From Sphingorhabdus sp. EL138 (GTDB lineage: Bacteria; Pseudomonadota; Alphaproteobacteria; Sphingomonadales; Sphingomonadaceae): DNA of 64,000 nt. The notes under the pieces are model-generated. The model did not search any database, had not been told where the DNA came from, and saw nothing but the letters and a program-made list of their open reading frames with translations. Position numbers and translations under genes: made by a program. Below are positions 33,182 through 42,636 of this stretch, piece by piece. Location of the stretch: contig NZ_OGVD01000002.1 of NCBI RefSeq assembly GCF_900258045.1, forward strand, positions 434,001 to 498,000, in the 5' to 3' direction. How positions within the stretch are numbered: position 1 is the first letter of the stretch; each line of letters opens with the position of its first letter.

Positions 33182-33366
33182 GAAACACTTGTCGGCCAGC
33201 CATAGCTGAACAGGCATGTTGCTGCGTGCCATAAGCAATTTTTCGGAAACGGGTCTCGCGAACCAATTGTCGACCACTGCCAGATGGACGATCTGCATCA
33301 TATTCCGGATAGTTTGTGCAGTTTTTCGCAATTGATGGCGGGAATGCAAAACTGTAGGCTTGTTTC

Positions 33367-34293
33367 ATGGATATCCTCAACGACATTCTCGACACGCTCG
33401 ATCTGAACGGCGCCCTGTATTTCCGTACCGATTTTTCAGGCCCCTGGTCGGTAACGGTACCGGTGCTTGAGGGCGCGGCTCGTTTTCACCTTGTGGTTCA
33501 AGGACAGTGTACGGTCACTTTGCCCGGCAATCGGGTGATGACGCTTAATCCGGGTGACCTGATCCTGATCCCGCGCGGACAGACGCATATGTTATCGGAC
33601 AGGCCGGTAGAAAACGCGCCTCCGCTCGAAACGGTGCTTGAGCAAGCCGAATATGATGGCGAAGGCGTACTTGTTGTCGGCGATGGTGATCAGGTTGCCA
33701 ATACCCAGTTAATCTGTGGCCATTTCACATTTCGCAAGAATGCCGACCATCCAATGCTTCGTGCATTGCCAGACTATCTGCTGACTACCTCTTCCATGCG
33801 GGCGCAAAACCCCTGGCTTGATGAAATTCTGCGTCTGATTTCGCGGCAGATGTTTTCCGAACATGTCGGCTCCGATGCCTCGGTGCGGCGGCTGTCCGAG
33901 GTCATGTTTATCGAATTGCTTAGGATGGGCATCGAGGAACAGGAACAGATGGAGCCTTTGCTCTCGGGTTTTCGCGATCCTCATGTCGGTCAGGCGCTGG
34001 AGCTTCTGCACAAACAGCCGTCGTCCCCCTGGACCGTTCAAAGTCTGGCCCGTGAAGTGGGAATGTCGCGGAGCAGTTTTGCCGGCCGCTTTGCCGAGCT
34101 TATTGGGCAAGGTCCCATGTCCTATCTTTCCGACTGGAGGCTTCAAAAAGCGCTCTCCCTGCTGGATGAAAGCAGCATCACCGTTCAGCAGGTTGCCGCT
34201 CAAACCGGATATCAATCTCCCGCGGCTTTCACACGCGCCTTTGCGGGAAAATTCGGTGTTGCACCTACAAAATATCGACAGGAATTGATATAA
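33367..34293 (+). CDS. AraC family transcriptional regulator
   Basis: A 308-residue regulator. An N-terminal cupin domain (about 10-190) includes ARFHLVVQGQCTV and LNPGDLILIPRGQTHML. The C-terminal double helix-turn-helix (about 205-305) includes WTVQSLAREVGMSRSSFAGRFAELIGQGPMSYLSDWRLQKAL and QQVAAQTGYQSPAAFTRAFAGKFGVAPTKYRQ. This is the cupin_6/AraC type often found next to carboxymuconolactone-decarboxylase-like and small redox genes, as here (genes at 34411, 34996 and 35535 follow in the same direction). It probably activates them; the ligand is unknown. Confidence 0.9.
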   Translation: MDILNDILDTLDLNGALYFRTDFSGPWSVTVPVLEGAARFHLVVQGQCTVTLPGNRVMTLNPGDLILIPRGQTHMLSDRPVENAPPLETVLEQAEYDGEGVLVVGDGDQVANTQLICGHFTFRKNADHPMLRALPDYLLTTSSMRAQNPWLDEILRLISRQMFSEHVGSDASVRRLSEVMFIELLRMGIEEQEQMEPLLSGFRDPHVGQALELLHKQPSSPWTVQSLAREVGMSRSSFAGRFAELIGQGPMSYLSDWRLQKALSLLDESSITVQQVAAQTGYQSPAAFTRAFAGKFGVAPTKYRQELI

Positions 34294-34410
34294 AATTTGC
34301 ATATCGTCCAGACAGCTTTGCAGAAAGTCGCTATATAACCTAGTCATATTGCTATATCATCCGAAACGCATATTCATTGCTCCCACGGTAAATTTGTCAA
34401 AGGAGCAAAC

Positions 34411-34962
34411 ATGCAACGTATCAATATCATCGACCCTTCTGTCACCTCTGCTGAAACAGCAGAGGTATTGGCGGGTGTAAAATCCGGCATGGGGATGATC
34501 CCCAACATCATCGCCACGATGGCCAATTCAAAGACTTTGCTGAAAGGCTATCTTGATCTCTCCGGCACGCTGGCTGGCGGAAGATTGTCCAATGGCCTGA
34601 CGGAACAAATTGCACTTGCTGTCGCGGGTGCAAATCAATGTGACTATTGCGCCTCGGCGCATACAGCGCTGGGTTCAATGGCCGGCATCGATGAAGAAGA
34701 GCTGGCTGACAATCTTCGCGGTGGCTCCAGCGATCCCAAAACCAAACTGGTTCTGGATTTTGCCAATGAAGTGATGCGCACCAAAGGCCGGGTCAGCGAT
34801 ACCAGCCTGGTGCTCATGCACAGTAATGGTTTCTCCGACGAGGAGATACTCGAGATATTTGGTCATGTGATGCTGAATATCTTCACCAACTATTTCAACC
34901 ATCTGGTTGGAACAGAAATCGACTTCCCAGTCGTGAATTCCCGGGACGCTTTGGCGGCCTGA
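34411..34962 (+). CDS. Carboxymuconolactone decarboxylase-like (AhpD-fold) protein
   Basis: A 183-residue helical protein of the CMD/AhpD family. The redox motif CDYC is at 77-80 with H84 four residues on, as in AhpD-like peroxidase reductases. The N-terminal MGMIPNIIATMANSKTLLKGYLDLSG and the middle LTEQIALAVAGANQCDYC are typical of the peroxidase-related subgroup. It probably takes part in thiol-dependent peroxide or aldehyde defence rather than in aromatic decarboxylation. GGAGC lies before the ATG. It follows the AraC-type gene. Confidence 0.88.
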   Translation: MQRINIIDPSVTSAETAEVLAGVKSGMGMIPNIIATMANSKTLLKGYLDLSGTLAGGRLSNGLTEQIALAVAGANQCDYCASAHTALGSMAGIDEEELADNLRGGSSDPKTKLVLDFANEVMRTKGRVSDTSLVLMHSNGFSDEEILEIFGHVMLNIFTNYFNHLVGTEIDFPVVNSRDALAA

Positions 34963-34995
34963 CTCCCTAAAATACTAAACTCAAAGGAAATATTT

Positions 34996-35475
34996 ATGTT
35001 TAAACAAATCACTCTTGCATCTGTTGTTGCTCTGGCTGTTCTGGCCACTCCCGCAATGGCTGCTGATGAATATAACGTCTCATCAGGCCTGACCGCAGCC
35101 AGTGCCCCACTTGCTTTGCATGGCGTTGACACCGTTGCCTTCATCAATACCGGCAACCGTATTCAGGGCACCGCAAAATTCACTGCGGTCCATGACGGCG
35201 TCGCTTATTATTTCTCTACTCAGGAAAATCTGGATGCTTTCAAGGCTGCTCCTGCGCGGTACCTGCCTCAAAATGGCGGTTTCTGCACCTTTGGCGTTTC
35301 GGTCGGCAAAAAATTTGACGGCGACCCGCGCTGGGCTGATGTTCGCAATGGCAAGCTCTATGTCTTCCTGAGTGAGGCTATTTTCAACGCCTACCAGAAA
35401 GACCCTGAAGGCGCGATCGCGAAAGCCGACGCCAACTGGAAAACTATCCGGCACACCGCTGCGACGGAACTTTAA
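34996..35475 (+). CDS. Secreted YHS domain protein
   Basis: A 159-residue exported protein. The signal peptide ends TPAMAADEYN (about residue 22). The YHS-like domain contains LHGVDTVAFINTGN, GTAKFTAVHDGVAYYFSTQENLDAFKAAPARYLPQNGGFCTFGVSVGKK. The family is associated with metal handling in some members. It lies 33 bp after the CMD-like gene with an AAGGAAA ribosome site, so it shares that transcript. The lone Cys (GFCTFG) is the conserved family position. Confidence 0.88.
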   Translation: MFKQITLASVVALAVLATPAMAADEYNVSSGLTAASAPLALHGVDTVAFINTGNRIQGTAKFTAVHDGVAYYFSTQENLDAFKAAPARYLPQNGGFCTFGVSVGKKFDGDPRWADVRNGKLYVFLSEAIFNAYQKDPEGAIAKADANWKTIRHTAATEL

Positions 35476-35534
35476 TGCTTGTGGGGGCGGAGCATGTGCT
35501 CCGTTCCCCATTATCCTGACAAAAAGAGGAAATC

Positions 35535-35945
35535 ATGGAAACCGCATATCATTATCTTGCCCTGAGCGGCATTCTCACCGTCCTGTTGTGGACACCCTAT
35601 ATTGCCGGTCGATTGTTTGTCTGGGGTCTGCCGACATTCCTGACCAACTATCCGGAAGGCTTTCCTAAACAGGAACCGGAAACCCCGCTTTGGATGGACC
35701 GCGCAAAACGCGCGCATCTCAACATGGTGGAAACCATGCCGGCTTTTATCGCAGTGGTCGTTGCCGCTGGCCTGCTGGGTGATGGCAGTAATGGCGCTAC
35801 TGTGGCGCAATGGGCCCAGATATTCTTCTTTGCCCGGATCGTGCACGCCATTGTCTATATCCTTGCCATTCCGGCTTTGCGGACGCCGGTATATCTTGTT
35901 TCATGGGCAGCAATACTCGTTATCGGAGCGCAAGTCGTTTTGTAA
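35535..35945 (+). CDS. MAPEG family membrane protein
   Basis: A 136-residue protein with four predicted helices. The MAPEG signature region is RAKRAHLNMVETMPAFIAVVVAAGLL, followed by FFARIVHAIVYILAIPALRTPVYLVSWAA. MAPEG proteins include glutathione-dependent transferases and peroxidases, but bacterial members are mostly uncharacterised. It is the third gene after the AraC-type regulator, 59 bp after the YHS gene, separated by a GGAGCA/TGCTCC hairpin. Confidence 0.87.
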   Translation: METAYHYLALSGILTVLLWTPYIAGRLFVWGLPTFLTNYPEGFPKQEPETPLWMDRAKRAHLNMVETMPAFIAVVVAAGLLGDGSNGATVAQWAQIFFFARIVHAIVYILAIPALRTPVYLVSWAAILVIGAQVVL

Positions 35946-36034
35946 CAATCCGTCTGTGAAACCACCAGTTGAGGTTCGCAAAGCCGCCCGACACGCCTTC
36001 ATCGGGATCGGCCTTGCGAACCTCATTCCGTTTT

Positions 36035-36472
36035 TCACTCGCCGTTAAGCCAATTGTTGTTCGGGGGAGCGGTATCGAACACCTTTGCATCTTCGGGAAA
36101 TATAAACCAATTCTGGGCGCTGCGGGCAAAGATGTGATGGGTCGGTTTCAGCCAGCTGGTATCGTCCAGCGTTCCGGGCTTGAGGCTGAGATGATCGGGG
36201 TTGGCGCTGGCATGATGATGAATGCGTGTACCGCAATTTGCACAGAATGAATTGGTGAAAACCTGCCCGCTCTCCGCCCGTCTGGTAAAGCTTTGTAATT
36301 GTCCCGACGATATCTGGAAGTCCTCGGCGTGAAAGCGCATGGCCAGACCAAAAGCGCTTCCCGATTGTGACTGGCAGATGGTACAATGACATGCAAATGT
36401 GACAATCGGCTCGCCGGTAATGGCATATCGGATATCGCCGCACTGGCAGCCGCCGTGATGTGGTTGGCTCAT
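36035..36472 (-). CDS. GFA family protein (glutathione-dependent formaldehyde-activating fold)
   Basis: A 145-residue protein with the GFA zinc-binding cysteines: CQCGDIRY, CHCTICQ and CANCG. The family was named after Paracoccus Gfa, which catalyses formation of S-hydroxymethylglutathione; most members have unknown substrates. The ATG has GGGAGA five bases upstream. It is convergent with the MAPEG gene and divergent from the alpha/beta hydrolase gene (189-bp shared spacer). Confidence 0.88.
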   Translation of the reverse strand: MSQPHHGGCQCGDIRYAITGEPIVTFACHCTICQSQSGSAFGLAMRFHAEDFQISSGQLQSFTRRAESGQVFTNSFCANCGTRIHHHASANPDHLSLKPGTLDDTSWLKPTHHIFARSAQNWFIFPEDAKVFDTAPPNNNWLNGE

Positions 36473-36661
36473 GTCATCTCCCGATTTGCCGAACCCGGAT
36501 GTGTCCGGATTTTCGCATATCTCTATATCATATCTGCAATTGTTGCAGAGAACGTGCCTGTGTTACGCCTTGCGACCTTAGCTTATCCGGTCTGGCGTCA
36601 CCGGAGCAATAGGGGAGTTGTAAGTGTTTAGTATCAGCCGTGATTTCGGATATATCAAGCG

Positions 36662-37543
36662 ATGAATAGTCTCAGCGAACTGGGTTCGCTTGTTGGATTG
36701 TCAGAGCCCGTTTTGCCGCCGGAAAGTCTTTCGCTCAAAAGAGCAGATGGTGGTCATCTCCATGCGCAGCGATGGAGCAGGGCCGGGCCACCGGTGCTCC
36801 TTTTACATGGTGGCGGGCAATCGAGCCAGACCTGGACGCTTTGTGCCATGCTTCTGAAAGACGATTATCAATGCGTGGCCGTTGATTTGCGCGGACATGG
36901 CGACAGCGACTGGGCTGATGATTATTCGATTCAGGCTCATGTCGAGGATATTGGCCGCGCTATGACGCAGCTTGGTTGGTCGAGGACACATCTGGTCGGC
37001 ATGTCGCTCGGCGGTGTGGTTGCGGCGCATTATGTCCTATCCAATAAAAAACCGGCAGCCAAGTCGCTTGCACTGGTAGATATTGCGCCTGATGTGTCCT
37101 TCTCGGACATTAGCAAGCTGCGCGAATTTATGGGCGCGGACACGGTGACACAGGGTGTCGATGCGCTGGTTGCCGAGGCACGGCGGCTTGGTGCCCACCA
37201 GTCTGATGCAGAGCTCCACTATCGCTATGCATCGTTGACGCTAAGGACCAAAAGCGGAGCATGGCGCTGGAAAAGGGACGAGCGGAAACGGGTCGATTAT
37301 GCCCATATCCTGAATCATATTGAGCTGCTGCGCGAGAAGGCATCAAGTTTTCATTGCCCCTGTCTGATAGCGCGCGGCGGTCGCAGCAGAGTCCTCAGCG
37401 ATCAGGCAGCAACGGAATTTGCCGATCTTTGCCCAAGGGCGTCAGTCGTTACAATTGAGCGTGCAGGGCATTCGGTGCAGGAGGATAACCCGATCCGTCT
37501 GACCCACGAGTTGCGAAGGTTCTGGAAAGAACTGGACGAGTGA
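36662..37543 (+). CDS. Alpha/beta-fold hydrolase
   Basis: A 293-residue hydrolase. The oxyanion-hole segment is LLLHGGGQSSQTW (about 46-58), the nucleophile S115 lies in VGMSLGG, and the catalytic His lies in IERAGHSVQEDNP near residue 272. A probable Asp is in LIARGGRSRVLSDQAA. The substrate cannot be told from sequence. It is monocistronic, with the DUF3592 frame convergent downstream. Confidence 0.88.
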   Translation: MNSLSELGSLVGLSEPVLPPESLSLKRADGGHLHAQRWSRAGPPVLLLHGGGQSSQTWTLCAMLLKDDYQCVAVDLRGHGDSDWADDYSIQAHVEDIGRAMTQLGWSRTHLVGMSLGGVVAAHYVLSNKKPAAKSLALVDIAPDVSFSDISKLREFMGADTVTQGVDALVAEARRLGAHQSDAELHYRYASLTLRTKSGAWRWKRDERKRVDYAHILNHIELLREKASSFHCPCLIARGGRSRVLSDQAATEFADLCPRASVVTIERAGHSVQEDNPIRLTHELRRFWKELDE

Positions 37544-37587
37544 CAACAGGGCTGAACCACAGCTCGCGCCTGAAGCAGTCTGACCGG

Positions 37588-37974
37588 TTACCACCATCCG
37601 GTAAGTTCCATCCCCAGCACCACAAATGCATAGCCCAGCGCCCCGTATATCAGAGTGCGAAACACCGGATAGGGGATGCGCGCCTTTTCGGGATGGCCTT
37701 CGGGGTAGATAATTTCGATGATTTCGCCAATGACCGGCTTTGGGAAGGGCATGTAGACGGAGTCGCGAACCTCGATAAAGGTGCCGCGTTCATCGGCGAA
37801 GCGAAAGACCGGCTGATAGACGGGTGCGCCGTCTTCATAGCGCCGGTCGTGGCGGACAATTTTGGCGGATGTACGGCGGACCGGATTGCGCAGAAACGGC
37901 AGATCGCTGCGCAGGGCCAGCGCCAGTCCTGTTCCCGCCAGGGCCAGGCAAATCGAGAGAATGAAGGTTTCGAT
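37588..37974 (-). CDS. DUF3592-like membrane protein without a canonical start codon
   Basis: An open frame from 37983 (after an in-frame TAG at 37984-37986) to TAA at 37588 encodes a protein of about 129 residues: an N-terminal helix (FILSICLALAGTGLALAL), a soluble part (YQPVFRFADERGTFIEVRDS and KPVIGEIIEIIYPEGHPEKA) and a C-terminal helix. This matches DUF3592. The frame has no ATG, GTG or TTG near its 5' end; the most likely initiation point is ATC at 37974-37972 (IETFILSI). A frame-shifted start or sequencing error is also possible. It is divergent from the DUF4345 gene. Confidence 0.65.
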   Translation of the reverse strand: METFILSICLALAGTGLALALRSDLPFLRNPVRRTSAKIVRHDRRYEDGAPVYQPVFRFADERGTFIEVRDSVYMPFPKPVIGEIIEIIYPEGHPEKARIPYPVFRTLIYGALGYAFVVLGMELTGWW

Positions 37975-38068
37975 CGCGCGGGGCTAGCATTGTTTTTCGG
38001 GCTTGTTAAGATGTCCGGTATCAAGGTCTCCATCGGTTGGGGAGATGGGGCCAAGGGGAGGAAACAAC

Positions 38069-38458
38069 ATGACCGCATTTCGTATTGTAGTAATGATATT
38101 TGCCTGTATTCCGCTGCTGTTCGGGGTCGTCGGTATTTTCGCTGGCGCGGCGGGGGCAGTGCCGGAGCCAGAGCTATACGAGCTGCCGGAGATAACGGCG
38201 CTCGACAACCAGTTTCGCTATCTCTCCGGCGTCTATATCGGCATCGCGTTGATGCTGTTTTATTCTGCTGGTGACGTTGTAGGGCGCGCTTTGGTGTTTC
38301 GTATGGCGATATTGGCGGTATTCATTGGCGGCCTTGGGCGGGTCGTATCCTATCTCATGGTGGGTGAGCCGCCGGTGCAGATGGTTGCCGGCATGGTGTT
38401 GGAGCTGATCGCACCCGTCGCTATTCTGTGGCAGAGGAAGGTGATTAAAGACGCCTGA
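38069..38458 (+). CDS. DUF4345 domain membrane protein
   Basis: A 129-residue protein with four helices: FRIVVMIFACIPLLFGVVGI, LSGVYIGIALMLFYSA, FRMAILAVFIGGLGRVVSYL and MVAGMVLELIAPVAILW. The conserved LDNQFRYLSGVYIGIAL is the DUF4345 signature. The ATG at 38069 is chosen because AAGGGGAGG precedes it by seven bases; an in-frame ATG at 38003 would add residues without support. No function is known. Confidence 0.85.
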   Translation: MTAFRIVVMIFACIPLLFGVVGIFAGAAGAVPEPELYELPEITALDNQFRYLSGVYIGIALMLFYSAGDVVGRALVFRMAILAVFIGGLGRVVSYLMVGEPPVQMVAGMVLELIAPVAILWQRKVIKDA

Positions 38459-38563
38459 TTTGACGGGGGCGATCGAAAGGCGCATTCTCGCTACTGCCGC
38501 TGCAACAGGGCATGGAAGCAGGGCGGCATTTTCCAAAGGGGGCATAACCCGAAGGAGAGTGTA

Positions 38564-38767
38564 ATGGCTGTAGCAAGAGTGACCGAAATTATTTCATCGT
38601 CAACCAGTTCGATTGAGGACGCGGTGAACGAAGGCGTTGCCCGCGCCTCGCAGACGCTGACCAACGTCCAGTCCGCGTGGGTCAAGGATATCAAGACCGT
38701 CGTAACTGATGGCAAGGTGACCGAATGGCGCACGACGCTGGCGGTGACTTTCTTGTTGGAAGAGTAG
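38564..38767 (+). CDS. Dodecin family flavoprotein
   Basis: A 67-residue protein with the dodecin fold: VARVTEIISSSTSSIEDAVNEGVARASQTLTNVQSAWVKDI, then a strand TEWRTTLAVTFLLEE. The Trp of QSAWVKD corresponds to the residue that stacks on flavin (W36 in Halobacterium dodecin). Dodecamers store or buffer flavins. GAAGGAGAG precedes the ATG. Single gene. Confidence 0.92.
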   Translation: MAVARVTEIISSSTSSIEDAVNEGVARASQTLTNVQSAWVKDIKTVVTDGKVTEWRTTLAVTFLLEE

Positions 38768-38789
38768 TCGGATCTGCCGATGGGCGGCG

Positions 38790-39263
38790 CTATCCGACGA
38801 TCCCGTTCTGATAGACCGTTCGGCGCCTACCATTGCGGACGACGCGCTTGGCGGTCAGTTCCTGATTGCGATAGGGTTCACGGTAAGACACGTGAACCCA
38901 GCCGCTGGCCGGTACGCCGCGCTTGTAAAATTCCAGGATCAGCTGGTCATAGTTGAGCCGCCGTTCCATCCACTGACAGATGCGCAGATTGTCGATACCG
39001 GCAATCTCAAAATCCGCTGCTTCACCCTTGGCATGTTGTGACGTCCGCGATCCGCGGATGGCGCGATTGACTGCCGGCGAGCGATAGCCGGAGGAGATTA
39101 GCACCGGACGACCGTAATTTTCGCGCACCGGCTCCAGCACTTTCTCACAGAGCAGTTTTAGCGCCGCGATCTCCTTTGTCCCGGGCGTATTGTCGAGCAT
39201 CAACCGCGTGGCCGTCTGCGATTGCGTGAACTCGCTGAGGTGGAAATTGGGGCTCAGTTTCAT
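38790..39263 (-). CDS. D-Ala-D-Ala carboxypeptidase/M15 family peptidase
   Basis: A 157-residue protein of the Peptidase_M15 (VanX/endolysin-like) family. Zinc ligands fit H and D in SQHAKGEAADFEI and the His in GWVHVSYRE. The N-terminal LSPNFHLSEFTQS is the usual M15_3 opening. It has no signal peptide, so it resembles phage lysis-type enzymes, but no other phage genes are near. It is tail-to-tail with dodecin. Confidence 0.87.
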   Translation of the reverse strand: MKLSPNFHLSEFTQSQTATRLMLDNTPGTKEIAALKLLCEKVLEPVRENYGRPVLISSGYRSPAVNRAIRGSRTSQHAKGEAADFEIAGIDNLRICQWMERRLNYDQLILEFYKRGVPASGWVHVSYREPYRNQELTAKRVVRNGRRRTVYQNGIVG

Positions 39264-39345
39264 GGGAACGAATGTGCGGGCGGAGAGAGGGCGGTGTCAA
39301 GGGGATGACCCATAGACGGTGTCAAAGTGCTGCCCACAAGACTCG

Positions 39346-39438
39346 TCATTCTGAACTTGTTTCAGAATCTACTTGAGGCTTGGCGGCTCCCCAGATCCTG
39401 AAACAAGTTCAGGATGACGATGGAGTTCAGGATGACCA
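39346..39438. repeat. REP-like palindromic repeat, copy 2
   Basis: Arms TCATTCTGAACTTGTTTCAG and AGATCCTGAAACAAGTTCAG (continuing GATGA) match those of 7024-7102, with a further partial arm GAGTTCAGGATGACC. It fills much of the spacer between the M15 peptidase and uvrA genes, past the 3' end of uvrA. Confidence 0.8.
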
Positions 39439-39489
39439 ATCTATGGCTATTCGGGCTGTGTGCAAGCCACCCTCCAATGAGAGCTTGGC

Positions 39490-42384
39490 CTATTTCGCCA
39501 GCATATCCTTCAGATATTGTCCGGTGAAACTGCCCTTGACCTTGGCCACGTCTTCCGGCGTGCCCTCGGCGACAATATTGCCGCCGCGCACGCCGCCTTC
39601 GGGGCCGAGGTCGAGAATATGGTCAGCTGTCTTGATGACGTCGAGATTATGCTCGATCACCACCACGCTATTGCCCTGTTCCACCAGCTGATGGAGGACC
39701 TGCAGCAATTTGCGGACATCCTCGAAATGCAGGCCGGTGGTTGGTTCATCCAATATGTAGAGCGTCTGTCCCGTCGAACGTTTGGACAGTTCCTTGGCCA
39801 GTTTTACACGCTGCGCCTCGCCGCCGGACAAAGTCGTTGCCTGCTGGCCGACCTTGATATAGCCGAGGCCCACCTCGTACAGCATCGCCATCTTGTCGCG
39901 GATCGGCGGCACCGCCTTGAAGAAGCTCACCGCGTCCTCGACCGTCATGTCGAGGATGTCGGCAATGGACTTGCCCTTGAACTTCACTTCCAGCGTCTCG
40001 CGGTTATAGCGCTTGCCGCCGCATTCCTCGCAAGTCACATAGACATCGGGCAGGAAGTGCATCTCGATCTTGATCAGCCCGTCACCGCGACAAACCTCAC
40101 AGCGTCCGCCCTTGACGTTGAAGCTGAACCGCCCGGGCTTATAACCGCGCGCTTCGGCTTCGGGCAGACCCGCGAACCAGTCACGGATATTGGTGAAGGC
40201 ACCGGTATAGGTTGCAGGGTTCGAGCGCGGTGTGCGGCCAATGGGTGATTGGTCAATGTCGATGACCTTGTCGCAATATTGCAGGCCTGTGATCTTGTCA
40301 TGCTTGCCCGCAATCACTCGCGCGCCGTTAAGCGTCCGGGCGGCCGAGGCATAAAGCGTATCGATGGTCAGCGACGATTTACCGGAACCCGACAGGCCGG
40401 TAATGCAGGTAAATGTGCCCAGCGGAATAGATGCAGTGACATTCTGCAGGTTGTTCGCGGTCGCGCCATGCACGGTCAGCTTCTTGCCATTGCCCTTGCG
40501 GCGCTCGGCAGGCACCTCTATCTCTCGCGAACCATTTAGGTACGCTGCCGTGAGTGACTTTTTCGACTTCAGGATCTGCTTGAGCGTTCCTGCGGCGACA
40601 ACATCACCGCCATGGACGCCGGCGCCCGGTCCCATATCAACGACATGATCCGCTGTACGTATTGCATCTTCGTCATGTTCGACCACAATTACGGTATTGC
40701 CAAGATCGCGCAGGCGTTTGAGCGTGGTCAGCAGGCGGTCATTGTCGCGTTGATGCAAGCCGATGCTCGGTTCGTCCAATACGTAAAGAACACCGCTCAA
40801 TCCTGAACCTATTTGGCTCGCCAGACGGATGCGCTGGCTCTCGCCGCCGGATAATGTACCGCTGGTCCGGTCAAGATTGAGATAGTCGAGGCCGACATTG
40901 TTCAAAAAACCCAGCCGTTCGATAATTTCTTTCAGGATCGGTTCGGCAATCTGGCGCTGGGTCTTGTCGAGCTGATCAGCCAGACCATTGAAAAAGTCGA
41001 GCGCATCGCCGACACTGCGGCGGGTCGGGATGCTGATATCTTCACCGGCAATCTTGACGGCCAGTGCCTCCGGCTTGAGCCGGGCGCCGTGACAGACTTC
41101 GCAAGGGGCTGCCGCCTGAAATTTGGCGAGCTCTTCGCGCATCCACGTGCTTTCGGTTTGCAGCATCCGGCGGGTCAGATTGCCGACCACGCCCTCAAAC
41201 GGCTTTTTCACTTCATAGCTTTTGCGGCCGTCCTGAAAGCGCAGGGTCACGGGCAGGCCCTGTGTACCGTTCAGGATGATGTCGCGATGATGCTCCGACA
41301 GATCCTGCCACGGCGTATCCAGCGAAAATTCGAAATGCTTCGCCAGACTGCCGAGCACCTGCATATAATAAGGACTTGGCGGATTGGACTTGGCCCAGGG
41401 TACGACCGCGCCTTTTTTGATCGACAGTTCCGGATTGGGCACGACCAATTGTGTATCGAAATGCAGCTTCTCGCCCAGGCCGTCACAGGCGGGGCAGGCC
41501 CCTTGCGGTGCGTTGAACGAAAAGAGCCGCGGCGCGATCTCCTCAATCGTGAAGCCGCTGACCGGACAGGCAAAACGTTCGGAGAAAACAATACGATTGT
41601 CGGGCAGGCCGGTGCCCTTCATCTTCGTGCCGGTCGCCGCTTCTTCGCGGCCCGGGACAACACCCTCGGCCAGATCAACAAAGGCCAGTCCGTCGGCCAG
41701 CCGCAAAGCCGTTTCGAAACTGTCCGCCAGCCGGGTTTCCATACCGTCCCGCACTACCAGCCGGTCGATGACCACCTCAATGTCATGTTTGAGTTTCTTG
41801 TCGAGCTTTGGTGTTTCCTCGATATCGTAAAATTCGCCGTCCACGCGTACGCGGGTAAAGCCGGCTTTCTGCCATTCGGCGAGTTCCTTGCGATACTCGC
41901 CCTTACGCCCGCGCACGACCGGCGCGAGCAGATAGAAACGCGTTTTTTCCGGCAGTGTCATGACCCGATCAACCATTTGGCTGACAGTCTGCGCGGTAAT
42001 CGGTTCCCCGGTTGCAGGCGAGTAAGGCACGCCCGCACGGGCCCATAACAGCCGCATGTAATCGTAAATCTCGGTCACTGTCGCGACGGTCGATCGCGGG
42101 TTGCGTGAGGTCGTCTTCTGCTCGATCGAGATGGCAGGGGACAGGCCTTCAATATGCTCAACATCCGGCTTTTGCATCATCTCCAGAAACTGGCGCGCAT
42201 AGGCAGAAAGGGACTCGACATAGCGCCGCTGTCCCTCGGCATAGATGGTGTCGAACGCGAGGCTCGACTTACCGCTGCCGGAAAGGCCGGTAATGACGAT
42301 CAACTTGTCGCGGGGAAGGTCGATATCGACGCCTTTGAGATTATGCTCCCGGGCGCCTTTGACTTTAATATGGGTAAGACTCAT
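39490..42384 (-). CDS. uvrA: Excinuclease ABC subunit UvrA
   Basis: A 964-residue ABC-type ATPase with the two-module UvrA layout. The first Walker A is GLSGSGKSS (about 32-40), the second is GLSGSGKSS near 650. Two signature/Walker B regions are [13 protein letters not shown]...[12 protein letters not shown] and [13 protein letters not shown]...[12 protein letters not shown]. Zinc modules lie at [17 protein letters not shown] and [17 protein letters not shown]. UvrA dimers find DNA lesions and load UvrB in nucleotide excision repair. A LexA box lies 58 bp upstream of the start. Full length, no breaks. Confidence 0.97.
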   Translation of the reverse strand: MSLTHIKVKGAREHNLKGVDIDLPRDKLIVITGLSGSGKSSLAFDTIYAEGQRRYVESLSAYARQFLEMMQKPDVEHIEGLSPAISIEQKTTSRNPRSTVATVTEIYDYMRLLWARAGVPYSPATGEPITAQTVSQMVDRVMTLPEKTRFYLLAPVVRGRKGEYRKELAEWQKAGFTRVRVDGEFYDIEETPKLDKKLKHDIEVVIDRLVVRDGMETRLADSFETALRLADGLAFVDLAEGVVPGREEAATGTKMKGTGLPDNRIVFSERFACPVSGFTIEEIAPRLFSFNAPQGACPACDGLGEKLHFDTQLVVPNPELSIKKGAVVPWAKSNPPSPYYMQVLGSLAKHFEFSLDTPWQDLSEHHRDIILNGTQGLPVTLRFQDGRKSYEVKKPFEGVVGNLTRRMLQTESTWMREELAKFQAAAPCEVCHGARLKPEALAVKIAGEDISIPTRRSVGDALDFFNGLADQLDKTQRQIAEPILKEIIERLGFLNNVGLDYLNLDRTSGTLSGGESQRIRLASQIGSGLSGVLYVLDEPSIGLHQRDNDRLLTTLKRLRDLGNTVIVVEHDEDAIRTADHVVDMGPGAGVHGGDVVAAGTLKQILKSKKSLTAAYLNGSREIEVPAERRKGNGKKLTVHGATANNLQNVTASIPLGTFTCITGLSGSGKSSLTIDTLYASAARTLNGARVIAGKHDKITGLQYCDKVIDIDQSPIGRTPRSNPATYTGAFTNIRDWFAGLPEAEARGYKPGRFSFNVKGGRCEVCRGDGLIKIEMHFLPDVYVTCEECGGKRYNRETLEVKFKGKSIADILDMTVEDAVSFFKAVPPIRDKMAMLYEVGLGYIKVGQQATTLSGGEAQRVKLAKELSKRSTGQTLYILDEPTTGLHFEDVRKLLQVLHQLVEQGNSVVVIEHNLDVIKTADHILDLGPEGGVRGGNIVAEGTPEDVAKVKGSFTGQYLKDMLAK

Positions 42385-42441
42385 GCGCGTGCTTTGCCGA
42401 AGATGTTGAAGAGAGTCCAGCGGGTCATAAGGCCGTACTAT

Positions 42442-42456
42442 GTTCTATATATGTTC
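42442..42456 (-). promoter_or_regulatory. LexA (SOS) box of uvrA
   Basis: GTTC-TATATAT-GTTC fits exactly the alphaproteobacterial LexA consensus GTTC-N7-GTTC. It lies 58 bp before the uvrA start and 180 bp before the divergent haem-c lipoprotein gene. Confidence 0.88.
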
Positions 42457-42636
42457 TTTTTGCAAGCGGGTTTTCGATGGACATTTTTCAGACAGGAACG
42501 GGAGAAAAAATCCGCTATCACCGTAGTTTACCGTAATTGTATGGAGCAGTGCCAGCTTTTATCCGATGCGAAGGCAATCTATGAAGTGGATCAACGCGGG
42601 TGGGGATCCATGGATTAACTCAAAGGAATCGGATTC

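Noticed and set aside
37650-38078. 142-codon minus-strand frame near the DUF4345 gene
   Set aside because: It is shifted by one base from the DUF3592-like frame, which carries the real family pattern; this one is Ser/Pro/Arg-rich noise.
38790-39263. Prophage remnant suggested by the M15 peptidase and DUF1353 genes
   Set aside because: They are 8 kb apart on an otherwise ordinary chromosome segment, with no integrase, capsid, tail or attachment-site duplication seen.
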